DNA of 64,000 bases. It comes from Flavihumibacter fluminis (GTDB taxonomy: Bacteria; Bacteroidota; Bacteroidia; Chitinophagales; Chitinophagaceae). The notes under the pieces are model-generated. The model saw only the letters and a list, made by a program, of their open reading frames with translations, searched no databases and was not told where the DNA came from. The position numbers and the translations under genes are program-made. Positions 7,850 to 15,867 of the stretch are shown in pieces (position 1 is the first letter of the stretch; each line of letters begins with the position of its first letter). Location: positions 372,001-436,000 of the forward strand of contig NZ_JAKEVY010000001.1 in the NCBI RefSeq assembly GCF_021491375.1, in the 5' to 3' direction.

Positions 7850-7851
7850 GC

Positions 7852-8904
7852 TTACTGGTATTGAATATACAACGGACGTGGTTTTAACTTCATCAATTCT
7901 TCTGCTGTGAGCAAACGGGATGGAGTTTCTTTCAGGTCGTTTTTATAGAAGATCTTGAAGCCGGTGTATTCAACCGGTTCGGTGTAGATGAAATGTTTGT
8001 AGGTACCGATCTTTCTGGCAGGCGCACCCCAACCATCCATGTGCATTACGATCTGCACTTCGGGCCTGGTTTTGATTTGCTGATAGTTCTTCACCATCGG
8101 GCGGGTAAAACGATGCACCACCAGCACTTTGGGAGGCAGGTTGTATTTTTTCACCATATTGGCCAGGTACTCGGTGGCGTAGTTGATATCGGCTGCATCA
8201 AAGGAACCGATTACTTTACCCGGTGCCTGTCCGCCTTTCATGGAGAACTCGGGATCAATACCCAGGTGCACATTCGGCATAGCGAGGTATTTCTCCAGCT
8301 CAGGGATTTCTTCCTGTAGGGTACCTAATCCTACCTGGATATCAAGGAATACGATGGCATCAATCATCTTGGCGATGTTCAATACCGAGTCGATTTGCTT
8401 GAAGGGCATGCGCAGGCGGTATTTGCCTGCAGCACCCGGACTACCCTGTGCTGTTACACAGATATAATGCAAAGCAGGTTGAACCGGTGTTTTTGGATCA
8501 GCTGCTTCCCAGTTTTTGATTTCCACTTTGAGGCGGTCGATCATTTGTTTGGGAGGTAATTCTCCCAGGATACCCATCCGGGTACTATAGAGGTTGCCAT
8601 AATAGGCAATGATGCGTTTGAAAGGAAGGATGGCTCCTGGCAGAGGGTAATCTGCTTTAACGGGCCATTTGCCGGAACTGTCTCCATTCACCATATGCTG
8701 GATATGCTCATTGTAGAGGGCAGTGTCCAGGGTAAGGACTGGAGCTGCAGGCGCTGGCTCAGGAGCCTGAGCTGTTGCCGGAACTTTGGTAGTATCACCG
8801 GTTGCTCCGATTGCAGCGGTTGTAGTGGGGGCACTATCACAGGCAAATAAGCTGGCTGCAATAGAAATACTTGCGATGGTTGTAAACAGGTTATTAGATT
8901 TCAT
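7852..8904 (-). CDS. Lipoprotein of unknown function, possible TIM-barrel
   Basis: A 350-residue predicted lipoprotein with lipobox SLFACDS and an Ala/Pro/Thr-rich linker to about residue 60. I do not recognise a named family. The mature domain shows regularly spaced short strands ending in acidic residues (IVFLDIQVG, VHLGIDPEF, KVLVVHRF, IVMHMDGWG), the pattern of a (beta/alpha)8 barrel with active-site residues at strand ends. A glycoside-hydrolase-like or phosphodiesterase-like activity is possible but unproven. The ATG at 8904 is chosen because it starts a proper signal peptide; the frame extends ten codons further. It sits directly upstream of guaD. Confidence 0.7.
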   Translation of the reverse strand: MKSNNLFTTIASISIAASLFACDSAPTTTAAIGATGDTTKVPATAQAPEPAPAAPVLTLDTALYNEHIQHMVNGDSSGKWPVKADYPLPGAILPFKRIIAYYGNLYSTRMGILGELPPKQMIDRLKVEIKNWEAADPKTPVQPALHYICVTAQGSPGAAGKYRLRMPFKQIDSVLNIAKMIDAIVFLDIQVGLGTLQEEIPELEKYLAMPNVHLGIDPEFSMKGGQAPGKVIGSFDAADINYATEYLANMVKKYNLPPKVLVVHRFTRPMVKNYQQIKTRPEVQIVMHMDGWGAPARKIGTYKHFIYTEPVEYTGFKIFYKNDLKETPSRLLTAEELMKLKPRPLYIQYQ

Positions 8905-8930
8905 AAACACTTTATTCAGGGTAATCAAAC

Positions 8931-8959
8931 ACAAGCCTTCAACGTGGTTGAAGGCTTGT
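8931..8959. terminator. Strong hairpin between the CsbD-like gene and the lipoprotein gene
   Basis: A perfect 13-bp stem (ACAAGCCTTCAAC at 8931-8943 with GTTGAAGGCTTGT at 8947-8959) closes a 3-base loop. It lies 28 bases after the stop of the minus-strand gene at 8987 and should end that transcript. The flanking T tract on the minus strand is weak, so it may work mainly as an RNA-stabilising end. Confidence 0.65.
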
Positions 8960-8986
8960 TTAGTATTTCAATAGGCGTTCTCTGTT

Positions 8987-9319
8987 TTATGCCGTGGTAC
9001 CGGGACTAGGTTCATCGCCATCGAACTTGTCCTTGAGTTTTGCCCACCAGCCACTGGCCTTGGTTTTCAGCTCTTCCCACTTTTCTTTTGCTTCATCATC
9101 CCAGGTGTCCACTTCTGCACTTAACTCATCAATTTTCGTGCTGGCTTTTGTTTTTAGCTCAGCAATTTTTTCATCACTGAAGCCGGTCTTGGTCTGGAAC
9201 TGCTTCCAGAGGGCTTCAGCTTTGTCTTCCACTTTGTCCCAGCTATCTTCTACTTTATCCTCGAATTTTTCCCAGGCATTTTCTGCCTTGTCTTTCAGGT
9301 TCTCTGCATTTGTGCTCAT
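8987..9319 (-). CDS. Amphipathic helical stress-type protein (110 aa)
   Basis: A highly charged 110-residue protein made almost entirely of predicted amphipathic helix with repeated DKxExxW-type segments (LKDKAENAWEKFEDKVEDSW and similar) at roughly 11-residue spacing. It has no signal peptide. Such composition resembles CsbD/YtxH or apolipoprotein-like stress proteins of Bacteroidota, but I would not assign a family. It appears to be monocistronic, with a strong hairpin downstream. A protective or membrane-surface role is inference. Confidence 0.65.
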   Translation of the reverse strand: MSTNAENLKDKAENAWEKFEDKVEDSWDKVEDKAEALWKQFQTKTGFSDEKIAELKTKASTKIDELSAEVDTWDDEAKEKWEELKTKASGWWAKLKDKFDGDEPSPGTTA

Positions 9320-9399
9320 AGATAATGTTTTAACGGTTACTGTTTTTGGTCTGCTTTAAGTTACTGAATTTTCGCGCGACCAACAACAATAATTAATCG

Positions 9400-9756
9400 T
9401 TAAGCACCTGTGTAAATAACCCCGGAGGTAGGGGTTTCATGCAGTTCAATTTTTGCCAGCAGGGGCAGCAGGGGTTTCACCTCATCCCAGATATACACGG
9501 CGATTCGTTCGCAGGTAGGATTTTCAAGGCCTTTGATGTTATTCAGGCATTTGTGATCCAGCCTGTTAACCACCGGCTTTACCACTTTCTTGAGGTCAGC
9601 GAAATCCATTACCCAGCCCAGCACAGGGTCCAGCGGCCCTTCTACCCAAACCCGCAGGCGATAGGTATGTCCGTGCATTTCCTTGCACTTATGTCCCTCA
9701 GGAACATTGGGCAAAAAATGAGCGGAATCAAATGTAAACTCCTTAAACAGCAACAT
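9400..9756 (-). CDS. queD: 6-carboxy-5,6,7,8-tetrahydropterin synthase (QueD)
   Basis: A 118-residue member of the 6-pyruvoyl-tetrahydropterin synthase family that converts dihydroneopterin triphosphate to 6-carboxytetrahydropterin in queuosine (7-deazaguanine) synthesis. Zinc ligands H13, H28 and H30 are in SAHF and MHGHTY. The catalytic Cys24 lies in HKCKEMHGH, the partner DH in LDHKCLN, and the terminal Glu in ELHET. The CxxxHGH spacing and the single Cys favour QueD over eukaryotic PTPS. queG, the last-step reductase of the same pathway, lies 11 kb away on the other strand. Confidence 0.9.
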   Translation of the reverse strand: MLLFKEFTFDSAHFLPNVPEGHKCKEMHGHTYRLRVWVEGPLDPVLGWVMDFADLKKVVKPVVNRLDHKCLNNIKGLENPTCERIAVYIWDEVKPLLPLLAKIELHETPTSGVIYTGA

Positions 9757-9773
9757 ATTCTTTAAATATGGCG

Positions 9774-9781
9774 CGAAGGTA
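9774..9781 (-). promoter_or_regulatory. Candidate -7 element upstream of queD
   Basis: On the minus strand TACCTTCG is one base from the TAnnTTTG consensus and ends 17 bases before the queD ATG. A matching -33 element is not clear. Confidence 0.3.
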
Positions 9782-9797
9782 CTATTTAACAGGCAAT

Positions 9798-10133
9798 CTA
9801 AATATCAAGTACAATACGTAGGTTTTTCTTAAGCAATGCGACCTGATCCTTATTGAGTTTTCCCAATTTTTTTATAAGTCTTCTATTATCAATGGCTCTA
9901 ATCTGATCAACCAGCACATCACTCAATTTGTCTAATTGTCCTTTCTGTAAATGAACCCGTAGAATTTCGGCTTCCAGTTTAACATTGGTAGTAATTTGGC
10001 AGACTATAGTGGATAAATGAATATCATTCAGTAAATCGGTTTGAACAATTACTACTGGGCGAGTTTTACCTGGCTCAGTGCCTATTGTCGGATTCAAATC
10101 AGCAAGCCAAATGTCAAATTGTTTAGCTTTCAT
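9798..10133 (-). CDS. MazF/PemK-type toxin (endoribonuclease)
   Basis: A 111-residue protein of the MazF/PemK/CcdB-like fold. The start KQFDIWLADLNPTIGTEPGKTRPVVIVQTD contains the G-x-E-x-x-K-x-R-P-V-V core, and LSTIVCQITTN and VDQIRAIDNRRL match the second conserved block with the catalytic Arg and Thr. Relatives cut mRNA at short single-stranded motifs. The gene overlaps the 3' end of the antitoxin gene by 11 bases, the standard antitoxin-toxin order. Confidence 0.88.
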   Translation of the reverse strand: MKAKQFDIWLADLNPTIGTEPGKTRPVVIVQTDLLNDIHLSTIVCQITTNVKLEAEILRVHLQKGQLDKLSDVLVDQIRAIDNRRLIKKLGKLNKDQVALLKKNLRIVLDI

Positions 10134-10353
10134 CCAGCAGCTTTTCGAATTCTTGTAATATCTCTAAAGAATCTTCTTTCGTCAGATTGGATTCTTTAGC
10201 TAACTGCTTTTTGAGCATTAGACGTTTATTAAATAAATTGTAAACACTAACTGCCTCATTGATATATCGGTTCCTGGCGATATTCATTTTAGAAATTATT
10301 TCCTCAGCCTCCTGAAAAATATCTTCGTCCAGCTTTAATGATAGTGTTTTCAT
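10123..10353 (-). CDS. Antitoxin of the MazF-like pair, ribbon-helix-helix type
   Basis: A 76-residue protein whose first 40 residues (KTLSLKLDEDIFQEAEEI, then a helix) fit a ribbon-helix-helix DNA-binding domain, with a charged C-terminal tail expected to wrap the toxin. It precedes and overlaps the toxin gene. The pair would be autoregulated through the repeats just upstream. Confidence 0.82.
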   Translation of the reverse strand: MKTLSLKLDEDIFQEAEEIISKMNIARNRYINEAVSVYNLFNKRLMLKKQLAKESNLTKEDSLEILQEFEKLLDES

Positions 10354-10367
10354 CTTTAAACTTTTTA

Positions 10368-10393
10368 CAAAGGTATATATTTTTGGTATATAC
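10368..10393 (-). promoter_or_regulatory. Promoter and candidate operator of the toxin-antitoxin operon
   Basis: On the minus strand TACCTTTG (10368-10375) matches the Bacteroidota -7 consensus 14 bases before the antitoxin ATG. It overlaps one of two direct GGTATATA repeats (plus strand 10372-10379 and 10385-10392, 13 bases apart). Repeats over the core promoter fit autorepression by the ribbon-helix-helix antitoxin. Confidence 0.5.
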
Positions 10394-10412
10394 TTGTATC
10401 AACCCTCCTAAC

Positions 10413-11099
10413 TTACTGATTCAGTGTTTTCACCATCGCTGCCATGCTTTCTGCATCCTTGGGATTGGGATTCTTGCTTTTGATGTATTCTCCCAGAGCG
10501 GGAGATAATCCGCTTACAGCCTGCGCCAGGTCTTTTTTAGATCGGGGTAACTTGATCAGTTTTCCGGCGGCCACATCATAAAGGTACCAGTCGTCCTGCT
10601 GCACAAATTTCTTTTCATACGTACCAATGCTGACCATTTCCTGGTTGACTACTTTCTCCACGAACTGTAGCAGATGAAAGCGTGCGCCATCTGCTTCGAC
10701 CCGGTAATAAAAACTGCGGGACAGATTCCCGATAGCGGGGTATTCATTTCGAAAGATGAGTTGTTTGGGTTGGCCATTCCAAAGGCCCTGGTAACTGATT
10801 TCCTTTACAGGTTCCTGAAAATTATAGAGCTGGTTGCCTTCGCGAAAAAGCGGTTTGTTACTGTACAGATCAAAATTCAATTGGCTGGATTTCTCTTTTA
10901 GCCCATTACTGAAAATGATGGTTCCTTCCTGCCAATCATCACTGACAAAAGGAGTTCCCTGCACTTCTTTGTAATTACTGATCATACCTCTGCCATCCCG
11001 ATCGGTTGCTACCACGGCCTGGGTGCCCATTATTTTTACCTGGGCCATACTGCTGGCTGAGAGCAGCAGGCATAAAAAAAGGAACCATGAATTTTTCAT
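10413..11099 (-). CDS. Secreted protein of unknown function (228 aa)
   Basis: A 228-residue protein with a clear signal peptide ending near SASSMAQ. I do not recognise the family. The mature part is strand-rich with the motif VVATDRDGRGMISNYKEV near the N-terminus, aromatic clusters (FYYRVEADG, DDWYLYDV) and a helical lysine-rich C-terminus. It could be a periplasmic or outer-membrane-associated beta protein. It stands alone between the toxin-antitoxin operon and the thioredoxin-fold gene. Confidence 0.7.
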   Translation of the reverse strand: MKNSWFLFLCLLLSASSMAQVKIMGTQAVVATDRDGRGMISNYKEVQGTPFVSDDWQEGTIIFSNGLKEKSSQLNFDLYSNKPLFREGNQLYNFQEPVKEISYQGLWNGQPKQLIFRNEYPAIGNLSRSFYYRVEADGARFHLLQFVEKVVNQEMVSIGTYEKKFVQQDDWYLYDVAAGKLIKLPRSKKDLAQAVSGLSPALGEYIKSKNPNPKDAESMAAMVKTLNQ

Positions 11100-11135
11100 G
11101 ATTCCAATATAGTTTTTTTTGATTGATCCTTCTTG

Positions 11136-11684
11136 TCAGGCTCTCTTTTTCTTGGCAGGCAGGTATTCCTGCAAATGCTTGACGAGTGCGGAATGTGTAG
11201 GCTTGCCTTCATAGCGCTCATCGTTGATAAAGATGGCAGGTACATCCCGCACGCCTTTGTCAACGCCTTCCAATAAATCAGCTCTTACTGTCCAGCCATA
11301 GACAGAATCCACCAGTTTGGGGATCAGGTTTTTGTCCATCACGCCGGCTTCCCTGGCATATTCTTTCAGGCTGATCGGTCCCAGTCTTCTGCGATGCGCA
11401 AAAAGCAGGTGATGCATCTCCCAGAATTTGCCCTCCTGCACAGCAGCTACTGCTGCCTCGGCGGCTTTATGGGAATGCTGGTGCACCCTGGTTAAAGGAA
11501 AGTGGCGGTATTGAAACCGGATCTGCTCAGGATACTGTTTCAATAACAAATCGATTGCTTCCTGTGCTTTGGCACAGGCTTCACTTTCATAATCGCCGTA
11601 CATGATGACGCGCACGGGGGCCTTTTCATTACCTATCCAGATGGTCCGGGGTTCGATAATTTCTATCTTGTTCTGTATTGACAT
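11136..11684 (-). CDS. DsbA-family thioredoxin-fold protein with SxxC active site
   Basis: A 182-residue cytoplasmic (no signal peptide) DsbA/DSBA-like protein. The fold is recognisable from APVRVIMYGDYES, the helical insertion with the HFPLTRVHQHSHKAAEAA segment, and the cis-proline loop DVPAIFIND. The usual CPxC motif after the first strand is S34-E-A-C37, so the nucleophilic N-terminal Cys is replaced by Ser while the second Cys stays. Disulfide exchange of the usual kind is therefore unlikely; a glutaredoxin- or transferase-like role is possible. The frame extends to 11747, but the ATG at 11684 gives the right N-terminus. Confidence 0.8.
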   Translation of the reverse strand: MSIQNKIEIIEPRTIWIGNEKAPVRVIMYGDYESEACAKAQEAIDLLLKQYPEQIRFQYRHFPLTRVHQHSHKAAEAAVAAVQEGKFWEMHHLLFAHRRRLGPISLKEYAREAGVMDKNLIPKLVDSVYGWTVRADLLEGVDKGVRDVPAIFINDERYEGKPTHSALVKHLQEYLPAKKKRA

Positions 11685-11736
11685 ATTGCTCCTTTTTTTT
11701 ACTGGAGCAGTTAGTTGGTATATGTATAAGACAATC

Positions 11737-12261
11737 TTACTTGTCAAATAGTTGTTTCTTGTTGGCGCGAATCATTTGGCCGTAGTCCCACTGCTTCGCC
11801 AAAGCATCCACCGCCTGGGCGATTCGTTTGGCCCGGGTGGTCTCCGTTTTGGCATCCGATATCCATTTGCTGAAATAGCGCTGGTGTCCCGGAGTCAATG
11901 AGTTAAACCATTGATTAGCAGCCGGTTCATCTTCCAAACAGGCGAGCAGATCGGGGTCTAATTCAGGATCTGCGGGGTCCCATTCCAGGTTTAGGTGGAC
12001 CGTTGCCCCTTTTTGCTTTCCCAGTTTTTTGCGAATATCGGCTTTTAAAGGGAGAATAAATGCACCTTCCCCCATGGGGATCAATGCCTGGCCAGTTATG
12101 GCCAGCTCATCCAGCTTGCCCTTTACCCGGAAAGATACCCTGCAACCCGGGTTGAGCTTTTCTGCCATCTCCTTGGAAATCAGCAGATAAGACCAGCCGG
12201 TTTTTTCTCCCTGCTGCCCGAACTTCTCAATGATTAGGCTTGCTTTGATCATGTCGTTCAT
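11737..12261 (-). CDS. YdeI/OmpD-associated family protein with DUF1905 domain
   Basis: A protein of about 174 residues with an N-terminal DUF1905 beta-barrel-like domain (WSYLLISKEMAEKLNPG through a PLKADIRKKLG segment) and a C-terminal helical YdeI-type tail (LTPGHQRYFSKWISDAKTETTRAKRI) that is characteristic of the family. Function is unknown; some homologues are named bacteriocin-protection proteins without firm evidence. ATG codons at 12261 and 12252 are both plausible. The start is abutted by a palindromic repeat element that ends three bases upstream. Confidence 0.82.
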   Translation of the reverse strand: MNDMIKASLIIEKFGQQGEKTGWSYLLISKEMAEKLNPGCRVSFRVKGKLDELAITGQALIPMGEGAFILPLKADIRKKLGKQKGATVHLNLEWDPADPELDPDLLACLEDEPAANQWFNSLTPGHQRYFSKWISDAKTETTRAKRIAQAVDALAKQWDYGQMIRANKKQLFDK

Positions 12262-12264
12262 TTT

Positions 12265-12303
12265 ACCGGTCGGGTGGCACCCGACCGGTGCCACCCGACC
12301 GGT
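12265..12303. repeat. REP-like palindromic element
   Basis: ACCGGTCGGGTGGC (12265-12278) and its exact reverse complement (12290-12303) flank ACCCGACCGGT (12279-12289), which can itself pair with the first 11 bases. The 39-base element can thus form two alternative hairpins. It fills the gap between two minus-strand genes. A related palindrome with CCACCCG core lies at 33279-33305. Confidence 0.75.
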
Positions 12304-12306
12304 GAA

Positions 12307-13047
12307 TTAAAGGGCAGGTAATCCCTCCACCTCGACAGGTTCCACGGGGTCAAGGGCCTGCCGGAAATCTTTTGAAATGGTGTATGCCTCCATCAGCCCC
12401 GGATCCAGTTGGTAATGAGTCAGCTCCTGCACGCGATGCGCTTCCAGCATGGGTTTCAGCCATTCCAGGGCCAGCTCATCCGGCAAAATCAGGGGCATTC
12501 GTTGCTTCTTATTGTGCACTTTGCTCATCAGTTCATTGGCGGCGGTGGTTACGATGGCAAAGCTTATGACATGCTCCCCGGTTTCCCGATCAGTCCAGGC
12601 TTGCCAGATTCCCGCCATATAAAACACTGACCGGTCGGGTAAAAACACAAAATAAGGCACTGCGGTTTCTTTTTTCGCACCTTCCAGCCTTACATGTCGC
12701 CATTCATAAAACCCTGAAGAAGGCACCAGGCAGCGACGTTTTATCGCCGCCTCTTTGTACAGGTTGGAGGCCAGCATGTTTTCCCCGATCGCATTGAGGG
12801 TAGTATATTTCTGGCGCGCGGTCTCCACTTCTTTCCAGCTCTTCACCCAGGGCGCCAGGAATTCCCAATGCGCCTGCACGATTTCGAGTCCGCCTGTTTC
12901 AGCTGCCCGCACAATTGGCCAGCTGCCATATTCGAACCCACTCTGCATGGCATAAATTAAGGCCGATTGATCCGGCAAGCTCAGGGTCATATCACCTATG
13001 GTGAACACCCTGCTTTCCGGAACAATCAGCCTGTTATAGTAACACAT
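12307..13047 (-). CDS. SRAP family protein (YedK/HMCES-like abasic-site protein)
   Basis: A 246-residue SOS-response-associated peptidase domain protein. Cys2 (MCYYN) becomes the catalytic N-terminal residue after Met removal and forms a thiazolidine crosslink with abasic sites in single-stranded DNA in characterised homologues. Other active-site residues are in TLNAIGE (Asn), SGFYEW (Glu) and VHNKKQRMPLIL (His). The gene begins 12 bases after clpB on the same strand, so readthrough from clpB is likely. Confidence 0.93.
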   Translation of the reverse strand: MCYYNRLIVPESRVFTIGDMTLSLPDQSALIYAMQSGFEYGSWPIVRAAETGGLEIVQAHWEFLAPWVKSWKEVETARQKYTTLNAIGENMLASNLYKEAAIKRRCLVPSSGFYEWRHVRLEGAKKETAVPYFVFLPDRSVFYMAGIWQAWTDRETGEHVISFAIVTTAANELMSKVHNKKQRMPLILPDELALEWLKPMLEAHRVQELTHYQLDPGLMEAYTISKDFRQALDPVEPVEVEGLPAL

Positions 13048-13059
13048 ACCGGAATTTAC

Positions 13060-15660
13060 TTATTCATTTCGAAATACCACCACTCCATCAAACACATCTA
13101 CCAGTACGGTTTTATTTTTCTCGATATCGCCCATCAGGATGCGCTTGCTCAACTGGTTGACAATTTCCTTCTGGATCAACCGCTTCAGGGGCCTTGCACC
13201 AAATACGGGATCAAATCCATGTTCTGCCAGGTAATCCAATGCATATTCGCTGAACTTGAGCTCAATGCCATTTTTAGCAATGAGCTGGCGCAGGTTCTCC
13301 AGTTGGATCTTGATGATGTTCCGGATATCATTGCGCATCAGGGGCTGGAACATGATGATTTCATCCACCCGGTTCAGGAACTCCGGACGTATGGTCTGCT
13401 TCAGCAATTCCATTACTTCCACCCGCGTACGATCTACTATTTCTTCTTTGTTGTCTTCATCTACAGTTTCAAAATTGTGCTGGATAATATGACTTCCAAT
13501 ATTGCTGGTCATAATGATGATGGTATTCTTGAAATCCACCACCCTGCCCTTGTTATCAGTCAGGCGGCCATCATCCAAAACCTGCAGCATCACATTCCAT
13601 ACATCCGGATGCGCTTTTTCAATTTCATCCAGCAATACCACACTGTATGGTTTACGTCTAACCGCTTCCGTTAGTTGTCCACCTTCATCGTATCCAACAT
13701 AACCGGGAGGTGCCCCCACCAGGCGGGATACCGTATGTTTCTCCTGGTATTCACTCATGTCGATGCGTGTCATCATGTGCTCATCATCGAAGAGGTAGGC
13801 TGCCAGCGCTTTTGCCAGCTCTGTTTTACCCACACCCGTAGTTCCCAGGAAGATGAAAGATCCGATTGGTTTTTTAGGATCACTCAACCCGGCCCTGCTT
13901 CTGCGGATCGCATCTGCTACTGCCGTGATGGCTTCCTCCTGTCCTACTACCCGCTCATGTAAATGATCTTCCAATTGCAGGAGTTTTTCTTTTTCACTCT
14001 GCAGCATTTTTGCTACGGGAATACCGGTTGCTTTGGCTACTGATTCAGCAATATCTTCAGCATCTACTTCCTCTTTCATCAGGCGACTGCTATGCTGGCC
14101 ATAGGCTTCGAGTTCAGCAGACAAATCAGCAATGATTTTTTCCTGCTCCTGTATCTTGCCATAGCGGATCTCTGCTACTTTTCCATAATCACCATTGCGT
14201 TCCGCCTTTTCAGCTTCGAGTTTGTAATTTTCAATGGTTGCCTTGGCAGTCTGCACTTTCTCCACCATTTCTTTTTCCTGCTGCCACTTGGCTTTCAGGG
14301 TATCGCGCTCCACACTGAGGTTACCTATTTCGATACTTAATTCTTTCAGTTTTTCTTCATCGTTTTCGCGTTTGATGGCTTCGCGTTCAATCTCCAACTG
14401 ACGAATCTGGCGATCCAATTTATCCAGCTCTTCGGGCATGGAATTCATTTCGAGGCGCAATTTGGCAGCGCTTTCATCAATCAGGTCAATTGCTTTATCC
14501 GGCAGGAACCGATCACTTATATAGCGATGCGATAATTCCACGGCCGCAATAATCGCTTCATCTTTAATTCGTACATGGTGGTGGGTTTCATACCGATCCT
14601 TGATACCACGCAAAATAGAAATCGCATCTTCCACACTGGGCTCATCAATCATCACTTTCTGGAAGCGACGTTCGAGTGCCTTATCTTTTTCAAAATATTT
14701 CTGGTATTCATTTAAGGTGGTGGCACCGATCGCACGCAGTTCTCCTCTTGCCAGGGCTGGCTTCAAAATATTCGCGGCATCCATGGCACCTTCACCACCA
14801 CCGGCTCCAATCAGGGTATGTATTTCATCAATGAAGAGAATAATCTCTCCATCACTTTTAGCAACTTCATTCACGACTCCTTTCAAGCGTTCTTCAAACT
14901 CACCTTTATATTTTGCACCTGCGATCAGTTGCCCCATATCGAGTGCAAAAATGATTTTGCTCTTGAGGTTCTCAGGTACATCGCCATTGACAATACGCAT
15001 GGCCAATCCTTCCGCGATAGCTGTTTTACCAACACCCGGTTCACCTACGAGGATGGGGTTGTTTTTACTTCTGCGGGAAAGAATATGTAAGGTTCTGCGA
15101 ATCTCTTCATCCCGGCCAATTACCGGGTCGAGTTTGCCATTGCGGCCCATCTCGTTGAGGTTCTTCGCGTATTTGCTTAAGGTATTAAACTGTGTTTCCT
15201 GTGTCTGAGAGGTGATGCTTCCTCCCTTCCTCAATTCCTTAATGGCTGCGATCAATCCCTTTTCTGTTAGTCCGGCATCCTTCAGGAGTTTGGCGCTGCT
15301 GTCATTTCCCTGCTGGATGGCCAGTAACAAATGCTCGGGAGTTACAAACTCATCACCAAATGATTTGAGGGCTGCACCAGCCCGAAGGATCACATTGTTG
15401 GCATCGCGACTAATAGACTGAGCCGGTTCACCGCCCTGGGCAGCAGGTAATTTGGATAACAGTTGCTCCAATTGCTGGCTCAACTGATTCACCGCCACTG
15501 CATTTTTTTTCAGCAGGTATTCAATGGGAGAATCCTGCTGCTCCAGCAAGGCTTTCAACAGGTGTTCTGTTTCAATATTTGTATGCTGGGCATTAAAGGC
15601 CAATTGCTGGGCCTGTTGTATGATTTCCGCGGCTTTGACGGTAAAATTGTTCAGGTTCAT
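13060..15660 (-). CDS. clpB: ATP-dependent disaggregase ClpB
   Basis: A full-length 866-residue Hsp100 chaperone that works with DnaK to dissolve protein aggregates. An N-terminal Clp_N double repeat (1-145) is followed by AAA1 with Walker A GEPGVGKT (about 205) and the [11 protein letters not shown] segment, a coiled-coil middle domain (about 410-530), and AAA2 with Walker A GTTGVGKT and [12 protein letters not shown]. The end of AAA2 includes [15 protein letters not shown], the sensor 2 segment. Two palindromes upstream may take part in heat regulation. SRAP, YdeI-like and DsbA-like genes follow on the same strand. Confidence 0.97.
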   Translation of the reverse strand: MNLNNFTVKAAEIIQQAQQLAFNAQHTNIETEHLLKALLEQQDSPIEYLLKKNAVAVNQLSQQLEQLLSKLPAAQGGEPAQSISRDANNVILRAGAALKSFGDEFVTPEHLLLAIQQGNDSSAKLLKDAGLTEKGLIAAIKELRKGGSITSQTQETQFNTLSKYAKNLNEMGRNGKLDPVIGRDEEIRRTLHILSRRSKNNPILVGEPGVGKTAIAEGLAMRIVNGDVPENLKSKIIFALDMGQLIAGAKYKGEFEERLKGVVNEVAKSDGEIILFIDEIHTLIGAGGGEGAMDAANILKPALARGELRAIGATTLNEYQKYFEKDKALERRFQKVMIDEPSVEDAISILRGIKDRYETHHHVRIKDEAIIAAVELSHRYISDRFLPDKAIDLIDESAAKLRLEMNSMPEELDKLDRQIRQLEIEREAIKRENDEEKLKELSIEIGNLSVERDTLKAKWQQEKEMVEKVQTAKATIENYKLEAEKAERNGDYGKVAEIRYGKIQEQEKIIADLSAELEAYGQHSSRLMKEEVDAEDIAESVAKATGIPVAKMLQSEKEKLLQLEDHLHERVVGQEEAITAVADAIRRSRAGLSDPKKPIGSFIFLGTTGVGKTELAKALAAYLFDDEHMMTRIDMSEYQEKHTVSRLVGAPPGYVGYDEGGQLTEAVRRKPYSVVLLDEIEKAHPDVWNVMLQVLDDGRLTDNKGRVVDFKNTIIIMTSNIGSHIIQHNFETVDEDNKEEIVDRTRVEVMELLKQTIRPEFLNRVDEIIMFQPLMRNDIRNIIKIQLENLRQLIAKNGIELKFSEYALDYLAEHGFDPVFGARPLKRLIQKEIVNQLSKRILMGDIEKNKTVLVDVFDGVVVFRNE

Positions 15661-15708
15661 ATTTTTTTCTTTTCAAGGTTCTCTTCTCTCCTTCAAATCC
15701 TAATCCAT

Positions 15709-15795
15709 CCTGAAAATCAGGCAATAATGACAGTAAATTTTAATATATGCTGACGAATACGCCGGTTCTGTAGAAAAAAGCTGAAAATTTTTCAG
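15709..15795. promoter_or_regulatory. Two related palindromes upstream of clpB
   Basis: CCTGAAAATCAGG (15709-15721) and CTGAAAATTTTTCAG (15781-15795) are perfect inverted repeats with the same CTGAAAAT half. They lie about 50 and 120 bases before the clpB start, within the divergent gap shared with the serine-hydrolase gene. No CIRCE-type element was found. Confidence 0.35.
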
Positions 15796-15867
15796 GTTAT
15801 AAACTCAGAGGGGAACTTTAACGTTAAGACTTCAAATCCCTTTGATAATTTAGAGTAATTCAATTCT

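Noticed and set aside
12967-13674. Long plus-strand frame (235 codons) opposite clpB and the start of the SRAP gene
   Set aside because: The opposite strand encodes highly conserved ClpB; the frame has His/Gln/Ile-rich composition typical of antisense reading.
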